Part shown: piece by piece, positions 1 through 9,047 of the stretch | How positions within the stretch are numbered: position 1 is the stretch's first letter | How the letters are laid out: every line of letters starts with the position of its first letter | The notes under the pieces: model-generated | What the model was told of the DNA's origin: nothing | Databases searched by the model: none | The model's input: the letters and a program-made list of their open reading frames with translations, nothing else | NCBI RefSeq assembly: GCF_018881545.1 | Contig: NZ_JACVQD010000001.1 | Location: 62,001 to 126,000, forward strand | Source of the DNA: Polynucleobacter alcilacus | GTDB taxonomy: Bacteria > Pseudomonadota > Gammaproteobacteria > Burkholderiales > Burkholderiaceae | Direction of reading: 5' to 3' | Length of the DNA stretch: 64,000 nt | Made by a program: the position numbers and the translations under genes

Positions 1-1
1 T

Positions 2-376
2 GGTGTTATGGGCACAATTGCAATGACAAATTCATGGAATTTATTTTTAGCGCCTGGCTATGCCATAGATGACGATAAACAAATATATACAAAATTTGGG
101 TATTCGAGGGCAAAAATAACGAATAGTGACGCCGCCTCTGGAAACCAAACTTCTACTTTGTTATCAGGCTACTCGCTTGGACTTGGTTATAAACAATTCT
201 TGGCTAGTCACTGGTATGGTTTTATTGAGGCTAATTTTACAGCTTATAGAAACTACGAAATTTCGGCTCCTGAACCTTTTAGTTACCAAGGCGTAGCCTA
301 CACTACAGGCACCAATAATAAATCTCTTGGAGCACATTCGTCCAATGCTTTACTCGGTATCGGCTATAAGTTTTAG
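2..376 (+). CDS. Outer-membrane beta-barrel protein, C-terminal part (cut by window edge)
   Basis: The reading frame is open to the left edge, so only the last 124 codons are seen. The protein shows alternating polar/aromatic stretches typical of transmembrane beta strands (for example SLGLGYKQF, YGFIEANFTAYRNYEI, ALLGIGYKF) and ends in Phe, the usual C-terminal signal read by the BAM insertion machinery. It resembles small OmpA/OmpW-like barrel porins that sit in the outer membrane. The Met at residue 3 of the visible part is probably internal, because the strand pattern needs more sequence upstream. The exact family and function cannot be named from this fragment. Confidence 0.6.
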   Translation, partial: GVMGTIAMTNSWNLFLAPGYAIDDDKQIYTKFGYSRAKITNSDAASGNQTSTLLSGYSLGLGYKQFLASHWYGFIEANFTAYRNYEISAPEPFSYQGVAYTTGTNNKSLGAHSSNALLGIGYKF

Positions 377-425
377 ATGAGATTAAACCAATCAAGACCA
401 ACTTATATTACCTATAAAAAATGAC

Positions 426-1220
426 ATGTTTAATTCTTGGATAACCAGTCACCTAGACCTGATTAAGTTTGTCCCTTATTTTCTTTCAGTTGGGGTTATT
501 TTCTTTTTTGTCATTGGCTGGCGTTATGGAAAATTTGTTATCCGAAACGCAAAGGGCCCAATCATTAGTCATTCCATTGTCTCGGCTATCTTTGGACTTT
601 CGGCATTAGTGCTTGGCTTTACCTTTTCTAATGCCGCTAATCACTTTGGTGATCGCATTAGTAATATCCGTTCTCAAGCAGCGAGTCTTGAACAGGTATA
701 TATTTCGACTGCCTATTTAAATGCACATGATCGTGCTGAAGTCCAAAGTTCATTGCGCGAACTGTTAAAACTGCGTTTACAAGAATTTCAGAGCGCTAGA
801 ACTATGGAGGACTTAGATGCTAATTTGCAACTCGTCATTACCCAGTTGCAAAAGGTCAATGAACAAATTACATTGGCAATTCTCAGGGCTCCCTCAAACA
901 CCAAGGAGCTAGCTGACAAGATCTTAAGACCACAGATTGCAAACTTAGTGGATGTGATTAACGTGGGCATTCTGAATGCAAAGAATCATCCTCCGTCAAT
1001 TGTTCAGCAATTCCTGTTTGCATTGCTGTGTGTCGGCGCTCTTCTGAGCGGGTATGCAATGGCAATTGAAAAAGAAGAGGATTTGCTATTAACGGGGATC
1101 TATCTAGCCCTTACGGGGTATGCCTTATTTATCATCTTTTCTCTAGAATTTCCTAACCAGCTATTTAACTATGATGCGGTGAACTCGGATTTGCTCAGAT
1201 TACAAAGCGTGATGCAATAA
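426..1220 (+). CDS. Four-helix inner-membrane protein of unknown function (DUF4239-like)
   Basis: The 264-residue product has two hydrophobic helices near the N-terminus (about residues 13-32 and 50-70), a polar helical stretch of about 120 residues, and two more helices near the C-terminus (about 192-212 and 218-240). This 2 + soluble + 2 layout matches the bestrophin-like DUF4239 proteins, whose function is not established. The middle segment is rich in Leu, Gln and Glu and probably forms a helical bundle. No catalytic motif is visible. It stands alone between a barrel protein and an EF-hand protein. The family assignment rests on topology and general likeness only. Confidence 0.55.
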   Translation: MFNSWITSHLDLIKFVPYFLSVGVIFFFVIGWRYGKFVIRNAKGPIISHSIVSAIFGLSALVLGFTFSNAANHFGDRISNIRSQAASLEQVYISTAYLNAHDRAEVQSSLRELLKLRLQEFQSARTMEDLDANLQLVITQLQKVNEQITLAILRAPSNTKELADKILRPQIANLVDVINVGILNAKNHPPSIVQQFLFALLCVGALLSGYAMAIEKEEDLLLTGIYLALTGYALFIIFSLEFPNQLFNYDAVNSDLLRLQSVMQ

Positions 1221-1418
1221 CTAACCCCACTCGTTTTGCAGGGGATAACCCTCAGTTTGGATTAAATAGTTCACAAAGGCTTTGACCTATATCTCTAAGC
1301 TGGGCATTCTAAACACAGCAGACCTCGCCCATGGGTTTAATAGTTGATCAGTGAAACTTGCAGTACTTTGCTTAGAGCTATTTATGTAACTTAACAATCA
1401 TTGACTTGGAGATTCGGA

Positions 1419-1700
1419 ATGAAAATAATCAAGATAGCAACAGTCGTATTGTGTTTATTGCCGATAGCTGGGTTTGCCCAACAAAAGCCGGCTACGGATT
1501 CAAAAGCTGCAGCTGCACAATTTAAAGCTATTGATAAAGATGGTAGTGGCACCATTTCTGCTGCAGAGGCTGAGGCAGCCGGAATGTCTCCTAAGACATT
1601 CAAAAGAATTGACGTGAATGGCGATGGCTCCGTATCCCAGAGTGAATTTATTGCAGCCTTGGCGGCTGGTTACTCTACCGGTGGGGGTAGGTGGGAATAA
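1419..1700 (+). CDS. Small secreted EF-hand calcium-binding protein
   Basis: The 93-residue protein starts with a signal peptide ending near GFAQQ, so it should be exported to the periplasm. Two complete 12-residue EF-hand loops follow: DKDGSGTISAAE and DVNGDGSVSQSE. Each has Asp at position 1, Gly at 6 and Glu at 12, so both should bind calcium. The ATG is preceded at a proper distance by GGAG (1408-1411), which is why the TTG at 1401 was not used. The role is unknown: such small EF-hand proteins may buffer calcium or act as sensors. The roughly 200 bases before it hold no gene or clear signal. Confidence 0.8.
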   Translation: MKIIKIATVVLCLLPIAGFAQQKPATDSKAAAAQFKAIDKDGSGTISAAEAEAAGMSPKTFKRIDVNGDGSVSQSEFIAALAAGYSTGGGRWE

Positions 1701-1827
1701 GTTCTTCGGACCAATCTTTTTAACTGATTAAAATTGGAAATGATCCGCTCGGAACGAATACCAGGACTTTAAGGATCTAGTACACTGCGTCAATGTGCCG
1801 CTAGTCTTCCATAGAGAGAATTTGGAA

Positions 1828-2343
1828 ATGAAATACACCATTTTTAATAAACCCTTGTTGATGATTACAATCTTCTTTGGTTTGCAAGCCAACTTATATG
1901 CAGCAAATGATGCAGTAGCCCGTGGGGAATACATTATTCGGATTACAGGCTGCAATGATTGTCATACGCCAGGCTATGCAGAAAAAGGCGGAAATATTCC
2001 CACTAGCCAATGGCTGACTGGAAATCCAGTTGGCTTTAAAGGTCCCTGGGGAGTTTCCTATCCTGCCAACTTACGATTATTTATATCGAATTTAACAGAA
2101 GAGCAATGGGTTAATTTTGCAAAAAATATGCAGGCCAGGCCTCCGATGCCTTGGTTTTCCTTGCAGATGGTTTCTGAGTCAGATTTGCGAGCTACCTATC
2201 AATTTGTGAAGTCTTTAGGCCCTGCTGGCGTTCAGGCGCCAAATTTTGTTCTGCCTGATGGAGTAATCAAAACTCAATATATTGATTTTGTACCCACCTC
2301 AGCCAAACACTGGAGTGGCTTTTCTCATATCACTACCAAGTAA
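1828..2343 (+). CDS. Periplasmic mono-heme c-type cytochrome
   Basis: A signal peptide of about 22 residues ends near LYAAN, and the mature protein soon shows one heme-attachment motif, CNDCH, so heme is attached covalently in the periplasm by the Ccm system. The Met in RPPMPWF is a good candidate for the distal axial ligand. At about 171 residues it is longer than a simple class I cytochrome, with an extended stretch between heme motif and Met ligand. The ATG after the purine-rich AGAGAGAA was preferred over the upstream GTG because it gives a clean signal peptide. The electron partner is unknown and no oxidase or dehydrogenase is adjacent. Confidence 0.75.
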   Translation: MKYTIFNKPLLMITIFFGLQANLYAANDAVARGEYIIRITGCNDCHTPGYAEKGGNIPTSQWLTGNPVGFKGPWGVSYPANLRLFISNLTEEQWVNFAKNMQARPPMPWFSLQMVSESDLRATYQFVKSLGPAGVQAPNFVLPDGVIKTQYIDFVPTSAKHWSGFSHITTK

Positions 2344-2375
2344 TTTTTGCAGGCCTAGTGTGAGACTTTAATTGG

Positions 2376-3602
2376 TTAGGCTGTAAACGCTCCACCAGCC
2401 TCAAGCGCTTTGAGTTCTTCACCAGCAATCCCGAGCTCAGCCAACACTTCACTTGTATGTTCTCCTAATAAAGGAGGATGTTTACGCACTTGCTGTGGAG
2501 TGCCCATCATCTTCACTGCAAAGCCAATATTAGGTACCTTACCTTCAATGGGATGATCAATCTCCATACGCATTTGGCGGTGACGACCATGCTCACTATC
2601 AAATGCTTCTGGGTAAGTATTGATTGGACCTGCTGGAATACCGGATGCCAAGAGATCATCAACCCATTCGTGAGTAGATTTAGCGGCAAAAGTTTTTTCT
2701 AATTCAGTAGCAAGCTCTAGGCGATTAGCGAGGCGGAGGGGATTAGTTTTAAAACGCGCATCGTCAAATAATTCCGAGCGATCAATCTTGTCGCAAAGCA
2801 GTTTCCATAGCTTTTGGTTGGTAGCACCCATCACAAAATACCCATCTGAGGCTTTCATAGCCTGATAGGGCGCACTCATATGGTTGGCAGTGCCTAATTT
2901 ATAGGGCTCTACCCCAGTACCCCAATACTGTGCCGTATCCCAAATAGAAAATGCCAAGGCAGAATCAAAGAGTGAGGCATCAATAAATTGTCCTTCGCCG
3001 GTTTTGGTTTTACCAATGTAAGCAGACAAAATTCCGTAAATAGCAAAGAGCGCGCAACCAATATCAGCAACAGGGACACCAGCTTTTACTGGAGGCCCAT
3101 CTGGGTAGCCGGTCACACTCATGACTCCAGACATTGCTTGTGCCATGAGATCAAAGCCCGGACGATCTGCCCATGGACCCGTTTGTCCAAAGCCAGAGAT
3201 GCTGGCATAAACCAAACCAGGATTGATTGCTTGCAAAGAGGGGTAATCAATCCCCAGTTTTTTCATGACGCCTGGACGATAATTTTCAACGAGGATGTCT
3301 GCTGTCTTTACTAATTCAAAAAAGACTTTCTTGCCGGCAGCGGTCTTGAGGTTGAGTGTTAGACTTCGTTTATTGCGGTTCATATTCAAAAAGCCCATAC
3401 TGTCTGAGCCTTTCATTTTGAAACCCATGGCTCCACGAGTCTGATCACCTGTACCTGGAGGCTCAATCTTGATGACGTCTGCACCTAAGTCGGCCAAAAG
3501 CATGCAGCAGTAGGGGCCAGCCATGACTTGGCTTACATCTAGAACCCTGACGCCAGACAGGGGCAGGGGTCTAATAGCGTCATTAATAGGTGTTTTCGTC
3601 AT
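2376..3602 (-). CDS. CaiB/BaiF (class III) CoA-transferase
   Basis: The 408-residue protein matches the class III CoA-transferases, which move CoA between organic acids through aspartyl-CoA and glutamyl anhydride intermediates. Near the N-terminus are GVRVLDVSQVMAGPYCCMLL, then LGADVIKIEPPGTGDQTR, both family hallmarks. The segment NLKTAAGKKVFFELVKTADILVENYRPGVM is the usual next block, and FDLMAQAMSGVMSVTG lies close to the catalytic Asp region. The ATG that begins MTKTPIND was chosen; a longer reading would run through the divergent promoter region and into the neighbouring gene. The substrate is not evident. The divergent Bug binding protein and crotonase suggest uptake and breakdown of a carboxylic acid. 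Confidence 0.85.
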   Translation of the reverse strand: MTKTPINDAIRPLPLSGVRVLDVSQVMAGPYCCMLLADLGADVIKIEPPGTGDQTRGAMGFKMKGSDSMGFLNMNRNKRSLTLNLKTAAGKKVFFELVKTADILVENYRPGVMKKLGIDYPSLQAINPGLVYASISGFGQTGPWADRPGFDLMAQAMSGVMSVTGYPDGPPVKAGVPVADIGCALFAIYGILSAYIGKTKTGEGQFIDASLFDSALAFSIWDTAQYWGTGVEPYKLGTANHMSAPYQAMKASDGYFVMGATNQKLWKLLCDKIDRSELFDDARFKTNPLRLANRLELATELEKTFAAKSTHEWVDDLLASGIPAGPINTYPEAFDSEHGRHRQMRMEIDHPIEGKVPNIGFAVKMMGTPQQVRKHPPLLGEHTSEVLAELGIAGEELKALEAGGAFTA

Positions 3603-3630
3603 TGTCTCGATTTTTTTATCTGTATAGAAT
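3602..3630 (+). promoter_or_regulatory. Candidate sigma-70 promoter for the Bug binding-protein gene
   Basis: TTGTCT and TAGAAT are separated by 17 bases and lie about 50 bases upstream of the TTG start of the binding-protein gene. The -35 box overlaps the start codon of the divergent CoA-transferase gene. It is a pattern match only. Confidence 0.4.
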
Positions 3631-3649
3631 GAATGTCTAATAGTATCAA
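3621..3649 (-). promoter_or_regulatory. Candidate sigma-70 promoter for the CoA-transferase gene
   Basis: Read on the minus strand, TTGATA and TATACA are separated by exactly 17 bases, a near-consensus pair, about 20 bases before the ATG. Its -10 box overlaps the -10 box of the plus-strand promoter, so the two promoters face one another over shared DNA. Confidence 0.5.
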
Positions 3650-3681
3650 ACACAATTAAAACAATATTTGGAGACTGTATC

Positions 3682-4668
3682 TTGCTTAAATCACCTAAAT
3701 TAGTACTGCGTGGCCTTGTAGCGCTAGTACTAAGCGCAGTACCCCTGTTTGCTTTTGCGCAACAGGCATATCCAACAAAGCCGATTCGTTTAATTGTTGG
3801 CTTTGCGCCTGGTGGAGGTACTGATATCGTTGCTCGCGCACTTGCTCCCAAGATGAGTGAGATTTTGGGACAAAGCGTCATCATTGAAAATAAGTCAGGT
3901 GCGGCTGGCACTATTGGCGCTGATCAAGTGGCTAAATCCAATCCTGATGGATACACCCTGCTGATGGGGCATTCCAACTCCAATGCGATAGCGCCATTTG
4001 TATTGACGAATGTTCCCTATAACCCAGCAACGGATTTCACACCGATTACCTATTTGGGATATGTACCAAACGTGTTGGTAGTTAAGTCTTCCTTGCCAGT
4101 CAATACTGTGGCACAGTTAATTTCACTTGCTAAAGCCAATCCAGGTCAAATGACCTATGGATCTTCAGGTATTGGGAGCACTCAACATTTAGCGGGTGCT
4201 TTATTTGCTAAGATTGCAGGCATTCAAATAAATCATGTGCCTTACAAGGGTAGTGGTCAGGCGATTATTGATTTGCTTGGTGGTCAAATCACGATGAACT
4301 TTGATACCTTGCCTCCTAACTTGCAACAAATTAAAGAGGGTGGCTTGAAGGCGCTAGCGATCTCTACACCAAAACGTTTATCTATTCTGCCAAACGTACC
4401 CACCTTCAATGAAGTCGGGATTGTGGGTTTTGATGTGACGAACTGGTATTCCATCATGGGCCCAAAAAATATGGATCCTGCGGTAGTAAATAAGATTGAT
4501 CAAGCAGTAAAAGCAGCTATGGCTGACCCACAGATTAAAAAGACTTTGGACTCTCAAGGTTTGCAACCTGAAGGCCCGGCAACGCCGGCAGCATTTAGTC
4601 TGTTCTTGGCTGGCGAGCTAGCTAAATACCAACGCTTGGTAAAGAGTTTGAATATTAAGGCTGAATAA
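3682..4668 (+). CDS. Bug/TctC-family extracytoplasmic solute-binding protein
   Basis: The 328-residue protein opens with a signal peptide (cleavage near FAFAQQ) and continues with [20 protein letters not shown], the N-terminal hallmark of Bug proteins of tripartite tricarboxylate transporters. [19 protein letters not shown] and [17 protein letters not shown] are further family blocks. It should bind a carboxylate in the periplasm. The start is TTG, supported by GGAG nine bases upstream (3669-3672). No TctA or TctB membrane subunit lies nearby, which is common because Burkholderiales carry many solitary Bug genes. The crotonase gene follows nine bases after its stop, so the two are probably co-transcribed. 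Confidence 0.92.
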   Translation: MLKSPKLVLRGLVALVLSAVPLFAFAQQAYPTKPIRLIVGFAPGGGTDIVARALAPKMSEILGQSVIIENKSGAAGTIGADQVAKSNPDGYTLLMGHSNSNAIAPFVLTNVPYNPATDFTPITYLGYVPNVLVVKSSLPVNTVAQLISLAKANPGQMTYGSSGIGSTQHLAGALFAKIAGIQINHVPYKGSGQAIIDLLGGQITMNFDTLPPNLQQIKEGGLKALAISTPKRLSILPNVPTFNEVGIVGFDVTNWYSIMGPKNMDPAVVNKIDQAVKAAMADPQIKKTLDSQGLQPEGPATPAAFSLFLAGELAKYQRLVKSLNIKAE

Positions 4669-4677
4669 GTTTCATTG

Positions 4678-5475
4678 ATGATGCAAAAAGATCAAGCGGG
4701 TAATGTTGCGCAAGTAAGCATAGAGCTTCGTGGCAAGCTAGCCTACATCACCTTCGACCACGTGGCAGCGCGCAATGCGATGACGGTCGGCATGTATGAA
4801 AGCCTACGGTCCATTTGCCAAGAGCTTGCCATGAATCCCAACATCCGGGTTGCCATTTTCCGTGGTGCTGGTGGCAAGTCTTTTGTTTCTGGAAGTGATA
4901 TTGCGCAATTCACCAGCTTTCAGGACGGAGATGATGGTGTGCGTTATGAAGAGGCGATACACGATTATCTCAATCCTTTGGCGACGCTACCGATGCCCAC
5001 GATTGCAGTCATTGATGGTATGGCAGTCGGCGGAGGTCTGGCGATTGCAACCTGCTGCGATTTTCGGATCGCAACGCCCGACGCAAAATTTGGGGTACCC
5101 ATTGCGCGCACACTAGGAAATTGCTTGTACCCCGGTAATATTGCTTGGTTAGCAGCCCACCTCGGCATGAATGTCGTCAGGCGCATGTTGCTACTTGCTG
5201 AAATGATTCCAGCGAGTGAGTTACTTGGGCAAGGTTACTTGTTGGCAATCCATGAGGCCGATCAACTTGGCAAAGAGGCAGATATCTTGGCTGAACGTTT
5301 GGCTAAGCTTGCACCCATTACTCAAAAAGCAAGCAAACTGGCAATGGCGAGAATTATTGAGAATCAGCTACCCGATTGCCAGGATCTTATTCGGGAAACT
5401 TACGGTAGTGAGGATTTTAAAAATGGAGTTACTTCTTTCTTAAAAGGTGAGCCTCCAGTTTGGACTGGCAAATAA
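4678..5475 (+). CDS. Enoyl-CoA hydratase/isomerase (crotonase) family protein
   Basis: About 265 residues with the crotonase fold. The oxyanion-hole segments are GAGGKSFVSGSDIAQF and AVIDGMAVGGGLAIATCCDF, which hold the thioester carbonyl of an acyl-CoA. The usual hydratase Glu pair is not obvious: the position after the second oxyanion segment reads KFGVPIARTLGNCLYPGN, so the enzyme may act as an isomerase, hydrolase or lyase rather than a standard hydratase. The start could be either of two adjacent ATGs (4678, 4681). It closely follows the Bug gene and is opposite the CoA-transferase, which fits a small carboxylic-acid catabolic unit. The substrate is unknown. Confidence 0.85.
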   Translation: MMQKDQAGNVAQVSIELRGKLAYITFDHVAARNAMTVGMYESLRSICQELAMNPNIRVAIFRGAGGKSFVSGSDIAQFTSFQDGDDGVRYEEAIHDYLNPLATLPMPTIAVIDGMAVGGGLAIATCCDFRIATPDAKFGVPIARTLGNCLYPGNIAWLAAHLGMNVVRRMLLLAEMIPASELLGQGYLLAIHEADQLGKEADILAERLAKLAPITQKASKLAMARIIENQLPDCQDLIRETYGSEDFKNGVTSFLKGEPPVWTGK

Positions 5476-5500
5476 TTTCAAGCTTGCAATTCAATTCAGC

Positions 5501-6721
5501 TCAATCCAAAAACACTTCTTGCAGGTTATTTAAATAGCGTAGGCCTAATTCGGTTGCCTTAAGCTTGCTAGGGTTCTCATCGAGTAAGCCTTTCTTACTG
5601 GCCTCGCTTAAGGCTTTGCTAATCACACTTAAAGGCAAACCAGTCCGTTCGCTAAAGGTGTTGGTAGCGACACCATCCGTTAGGCGTAGGGCATTGAGCA
5701 TAAATTCAAAAGGCAGATCCTTAGCAGCAATCTCTTTTAACTCAATTAAGGCATTGCCTTTGCTTTCGATCGCAGACATATAAGTTTCTGGATGACGTTC
5801 CCGAACTTGACGTGTAATCTTTCCTGGGTAGGAAATCTTGCCATGAGCTCCAGCCCCAATGCCAATATAGTCACCAAAGCGCCAGTAGTTCAGATTATGT
5901 TTGCATTCTTGATCTTTTCTGGCATAGGCTGAAACTTCGTAGCGCCTGTAGCCTGCCTGAGTTAGTAAGGCTAAATTCTGTTCAAAGATGGCGTCGACTT
6001 CATCCTCGCATGGCAACTTCGGTGGAAAGTTTGCAAAATAGGTATTGGGTTCCAGCGTTAGATTGTAAAAAGACAGGTGCGGTGTTTTGAAAGACAGTGC
6101 TGTCTCGGTATCTAATTTGGCAGCCTCAAGACTTTGATTCGGTAAGCCGTACATCAGATCTAAATTGACCGACTTGAAGTGTTTGGTTGCAATCTCAACT
6201 GCACGCTTTGCTTCTGCACCATTATGAATCCGCCCCAGCGCTTTGAGTTGCGCATCTTGAAAGCTTTGAATGCCAAGAGAAACCCGATTGATGCCTGCCT
6301 TAGCAAAGCCCGCAAACTTTTCTGCCTCAACGGATCCGGGATTGGCTTCCATGGTGATTTCAGCATTGGGTTCCAAGCTGATTCGAGCGCGGACTGCCGA
6401 AAGTAACTCATCCATACCTTTGGCAGAGAGGAGGCTAGGAGTACCACCGCCAATGAAGATACTATGAACCTGACGACCCCAAGTATTGGCTAATTCCGTT
6501 TCCAGGTCAGTAATCAGTGCTTTGATATAACGCGTCTCATCAAAGCCTCCAGCTAAAACAGCGGATGCATCCTTAATTTGATGGGAGTTGAAATCACAAT
6601 AAGGACATTTCTTTTCACACCACGGAAAGTGAATATACAAAGCCAATGGAGGCAATGCGCTTAGGCTAATGGTATTTGGGCTGGTGTTAAGCACGAGACT
6701 GCAATTGCTTGATAAGTTCAC
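5501..6721 (-). CDS. hemW: Radical SAM heme chaperone HemW
   Basis: The 406-residue protein has the radical-SAM cluster motif CEKKCPYCDF near residue 35, followed by FIGGGTPSLL and TMEANPGSVEAEKFAGF, all typical of HemW (earlier called oxygen-independent coproporphyrinogen oxidase-like). HemW binds heme and delivers it to membrane haem proteins rather than oxidizing coproporphyrinogen. The C-terminal HemN-like domain (LRLTDGVATNTFSERTGL) is present. It starts with GTG inside the 3' end of the upstream rdgB gene, a 35-base overlap, so the two are translationally linked in an rph-rdgB-hemW minus-strand group. Confidence 0.9.
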   Translation of the reverse strand: MNLSSNCSLVLNTSPNTISLSALPPLALYIHFPWCEKKCPYCDFNSHQIKDASAVLAGGFDETRYIKALITDLETELANTWGRQVHSIFIGGGTPSLLSAKGMDELLSAVRARISLEPNAEITMEANPGSVEAEKFAGFAKAGINRVSLGIQSFQDAQLKALGRIHNGAEAKRAVEIATKHFKSVNLDLMYGLPNQSLEAAKLDTETALSFKTPHLSFYNLTLEPNTYFANFPPKLPCEDEVDAIFEQNLALLTQAGYRRYEVSAYARKDQECKHNLNYWRFGDYIGIGAGAHGKISYPGKITRQVRERHPETYMSAIESKGNALIELKEIAAKDLPFEFMLNALRLTDGVATNTFSERTGLPLSVISKALSEASKKGLLDENPSKLKATELGLRYLNNLQEVFLD

Positions 6722-7277
6722 GCAAGGCTAAGCCGCGATGACTGATTAAATTTTTCTCTTCGGGTTTTAACTCTGCAGCCGTCAGACCTAATTCTGGTAT
6801 GAAGAAGTGGGGGTCATAGCCAAATCCATCACTTCCTTTGGCTTCATTCACAATTTGACCGTACCAACGCGTTTGTACGATCAAGGGTTCAGGATCACTT
6901 GCGCTGTTGACCATGACCAGTGCACAAACATAGTGCGCACCCCGATCTGTGTGCGACCTTAAATTCTCAATCAACTGTTGATTGTTGGCAGCATCAGTAG
7001 CCAATTCTCCTGCATAACGAGCAGATAAAACACCTGGTTGACCATTCAAGGCATGTGCACAGATACCAGAGTCGTCCGCTAGTGCAGGAAGACCGCTCGC
7101 AGCGCTAGCATGTCGGGCTTTTGCAAGTGCGTTCTCGACGAAGGTATGATGCGGTTCCTCGGCAGAAGGGATGCCTAATTCACCTTGGGGAATTACTTCG
7201 AAATGTAGGGGTGCGAGAAGCGCTTTAAATTCTTTAACCTTGCCAGCATTATTGGAAGCGAGAACGAGTTTTTGCAT
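6687..7277 (-). CDS. rdgB: XTP/dITP diphosphatase (RdgB/HAM1 family)
   Basis: The 196-residue protein begins QKLVLASNNAGKVKEF, the nucleotide-binding start of HAM1 pyrophosphatases, and carries LPALADDSGICAHALNGQPG with the acidic active-site residues, then GSDGFGYDPHFFIPE and EKNLISHRGLALREL. It hydrolyses non-canonical purine triphosphates such as dITP, ITP and XTP to monophosphates in the cytoplasm, preventing their entry into DNA and RNA. Length equals the family norm. It lies just downstream of rph and overlaps the start of hemW. Confidence 0.95.
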   Translation of the reverse strand: MQKLVLASNNAGKVKEFKALLAPLHFEVIPQGELGIPSAEEPHHTFVENALAKARHASAASGLPALADDSGICAHALNGQPGVLSARYAGELATDAANNQQLIENLRSHTDRGAHYVCALVMVNSASDPEPLIVQTRWYGQIVNEAKGSDGFGYDPHFFIPELGLTAAELKPEEKNLISHRGLALRELIKQLQSRA

Positions 7278-7304
7278 AGCCTAGGGATATTTTTTACTGA
7301 CGTT

Positions 7305-8045
7305 TTACTTCAATGCGTCGATTTGTAATTGAATCAGCTCTTGAATGCCTTGTTCCGCTAAGTCTAGGAGTGCATTCAATTCAGGTCTTGAAAAAGATAC
7401 GCCTTCAGCAGTTCCTTGCAATTCAATCATGCCTCCTTTGCCAGTCATGACAACGTTCATATCAGTATCGCAAGAAGAGTCTTCTGGATAATCTAAATCT
7501 AGGACTGGCACGCCCTGATAAATTCCAACAGAGATAGCAGCTACGCTATCGATGATCGGGTCTTGAGTCAGTACACCACTCTGAAGGAGCTGATTGACTG
7601 CATCACGAGCGGCAACATAGGCGCCAGTAATTGCCGCAGTCCGAGTTCCGCCATCTGCTTGGAGTACATCGCAGTCAAGATGAATGGTGCGCTCACCCAA
7701 TATGGCTAAATTGAAGACGCTACGCATTGCACGTCCAATCAGACGTTGAATTTCTTGAGTACGACCAGATTGCTTGCCACGGGCAGCTTCACGATCGCTG
7801 CGGGTATGAGTAGAGCGGGGAAGCATGCCGTATTCCGCGGTAACCCATCCTTCACCAGACCCTCTTTTATGGGGAGGCACCTTATCGAGAATGCTGGCAG
7901 TACACAGCACCTTGGTATCACCGAAGGCAATTAAGACGGAACCTTCCGCATGCTTGGTAAAAGCCCTTGTGATCGTAATAGGGCGCAGTTGTTTGGGATT
8001 GCGGCCACTAGGGCGGGTGATGTTGCCTGGGTTTGCGGTACTCAT
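7305..8045 (-). CDS. rph: Ribonuclease PH
   Basis: The 246-residue protein has the RNase PH fold from [20 protein letters not shown] onward. [19 protein letters not shown] and [15 protein letters not shown] carry the phosphate- and RNA-binding Arg residues, and [19 protein letters not shown] is the conserved core. It trims the 3' ends of tRNA precursors using phosphate as attacking group and works as a hexamer. It is first of a minus-strand group with rdgB and hemW and diverges from yicC across about 56 bases. No truncation of the C-terminus is seen, unlike the inactive rph of E. coli K-12. Confidence 0.95.
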   Translation of the reverse strand: MSTANPGNITRPSGRNPKQLRPITITRAFTKHAEGSVLIAFGDTKVLCTASILDKVPPHKRGSGEGWVTAEYGMLPRSTHTRSDREAARGKQSGRTQEIQRLIGRAMRSVFNLAILGERTIHLDCDVLQADGGTRTAAITGAYVAARDAVNQLLQSGVLTQDPIIDSVAAISVGIYQGVPVLDLDYPEDSSCDTDMNVVMTGKGGMIELQGTAEGVSFSRPELNALLDLAEQGIQELIQLQIDALK

Positions 8046-8101
8046 GGAATTTAGCCTTGAAATATAGTCTTAAGGGATTTGGATCAATCTACAATGTTCA
8101 C

Positions 8102-9031
8102 ATGATATCGAGCATGACTGGTTATGGCAGCGCTTCTCGCCAAGTCTCCCTAGGAGCGGGTGTAGTTGCTGATCTGCAGGTTGAATGTAGGGCTGTTAAC
8201 AGCCGCTTTCTGGATCTCGGCTTTCGTCTTCCAGACGAATGCCGTGGGGCTGAACCTGCTTTGCGAGAGCTGGTGACCCAAAGCCTTTCTCGGGGAAAAG
8301 TCGAGTTTAGGGCTGCATGGCGTATTAATAGCGCTGCTGCTGGGGCTGCTAAAGCCAACCCCCATTCCCTAGGGGCAATCAATCAAGACCGTTTAGACGC
8401 GCTCTATACCCTGCAAGAAAAAGCCCAAGATGCTTTTCCAAAAGCCCAAGAGCTGAGCATTGCTGAAGTTTTACGTTGGCCTGGTGTAGTTTCTGAGCTC
8501 CGTGGCGAGGAAGAAGGTTGGATAGCTGCCACTATTGAGGCAGGTAAGGCAGCTTTGGCTATGTTGATGGAAAGTCGCCAGGCTGAAGGCAAAGCTTTAG
8601 TAGAGGTGCTAACGAATATCACCGGAAAAATGCGTGAGATTGTGAAGACCATCGAACCAAAGCTTCCTCAATATGTTTCGCAATACCAAGAAAAGCTCAC
8701 TGAGCGTTTATCAGAAGCATTGGCCGCGCAAGAACAAGCTAAGGCCGGCACTGAACTGATGGAGCGTATTCGCCAAGAGGTGGTGCTTTATGCGGTGCGG
8801 ATTGATATCGCTGAAGAATTTGCCCGCCTCAAGACCCACTTACAAGCGGTTGATACCGCTTTAGTAGGTAAGGGGCCAGTAGGGAAGCGTTTGGATTTCT
8901 TGATGCAGGAGTTAAATCGTGAAGCAAATACACTGAGTTCAAAGTCTGTTTCTGAAGAGTGCACTCAAGCCGCCCTAGAGCTCAAGCTTTTTATAGAGCA
9001 GATGCGTGAACAAGTTCAAAACCTAGAGTAA
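8102..9031 (+). CDS. yicC: YicC-family endoribonuclease
   Basis: The 309-residue protein starts ISSMTGYGSASRQ, the conserved YicC N-terminus, which fixes the start at this ATG rather than further upstream. LQVECRAVNSRFLDLGFRLP and the C-terminal block LDFLMQELNREANTLSSKS are diagnostic. YicC proteins are endoribonucleases linked to small-RNA turnover in E. coli and to stationary-phase fitness. It is followed 16 bases later by gmk, the usual order in Burkholderiales, so the two, with rpoZ and spoT, probably share transcription. Confidence 0.92.
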   Translation: MISSMTGYGSASRQVSLGAGVVADLQVECRAVNSRFLDLGFRLPDECRGAEPALRELVTQSLSRGKVEFRAAWRINSAAAGAAKANPHSLGAINQDRLDALYTLQEKAQDAFPKAQELSIAEVLRWPGVVSELRGEEEGWIAATIEAGKAALAMLMESRQAEGKALVEVLTNITGKMREIVKTIEPKLPQYVSQYQEKLTERLSEALAAQEQAKAGTELMERIRQEVVLYAVRIDIAEEFARLKTHLQAVDTALVGKGPVGKRLDFLMQELNREANTLSSKSVSEECTQAALELKLFIEQMREQVQNLE

Positions 9032-9047
9032 TCTTTACAATAAATCT

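Noticed and set aside
1221..1418. Promoter or small RNA in the gap before the EF-hand gene
   Set aside because: Only weak -10/-35 matches at poor spacing were seen, and no stable hairpin with a T run.
3603..3911. Longer reading frame for the CoA-transferase
   Set aside because: It would run through the divergent promoters and the first 230 bases of the Bug gene; family proteins start near MTKTP.
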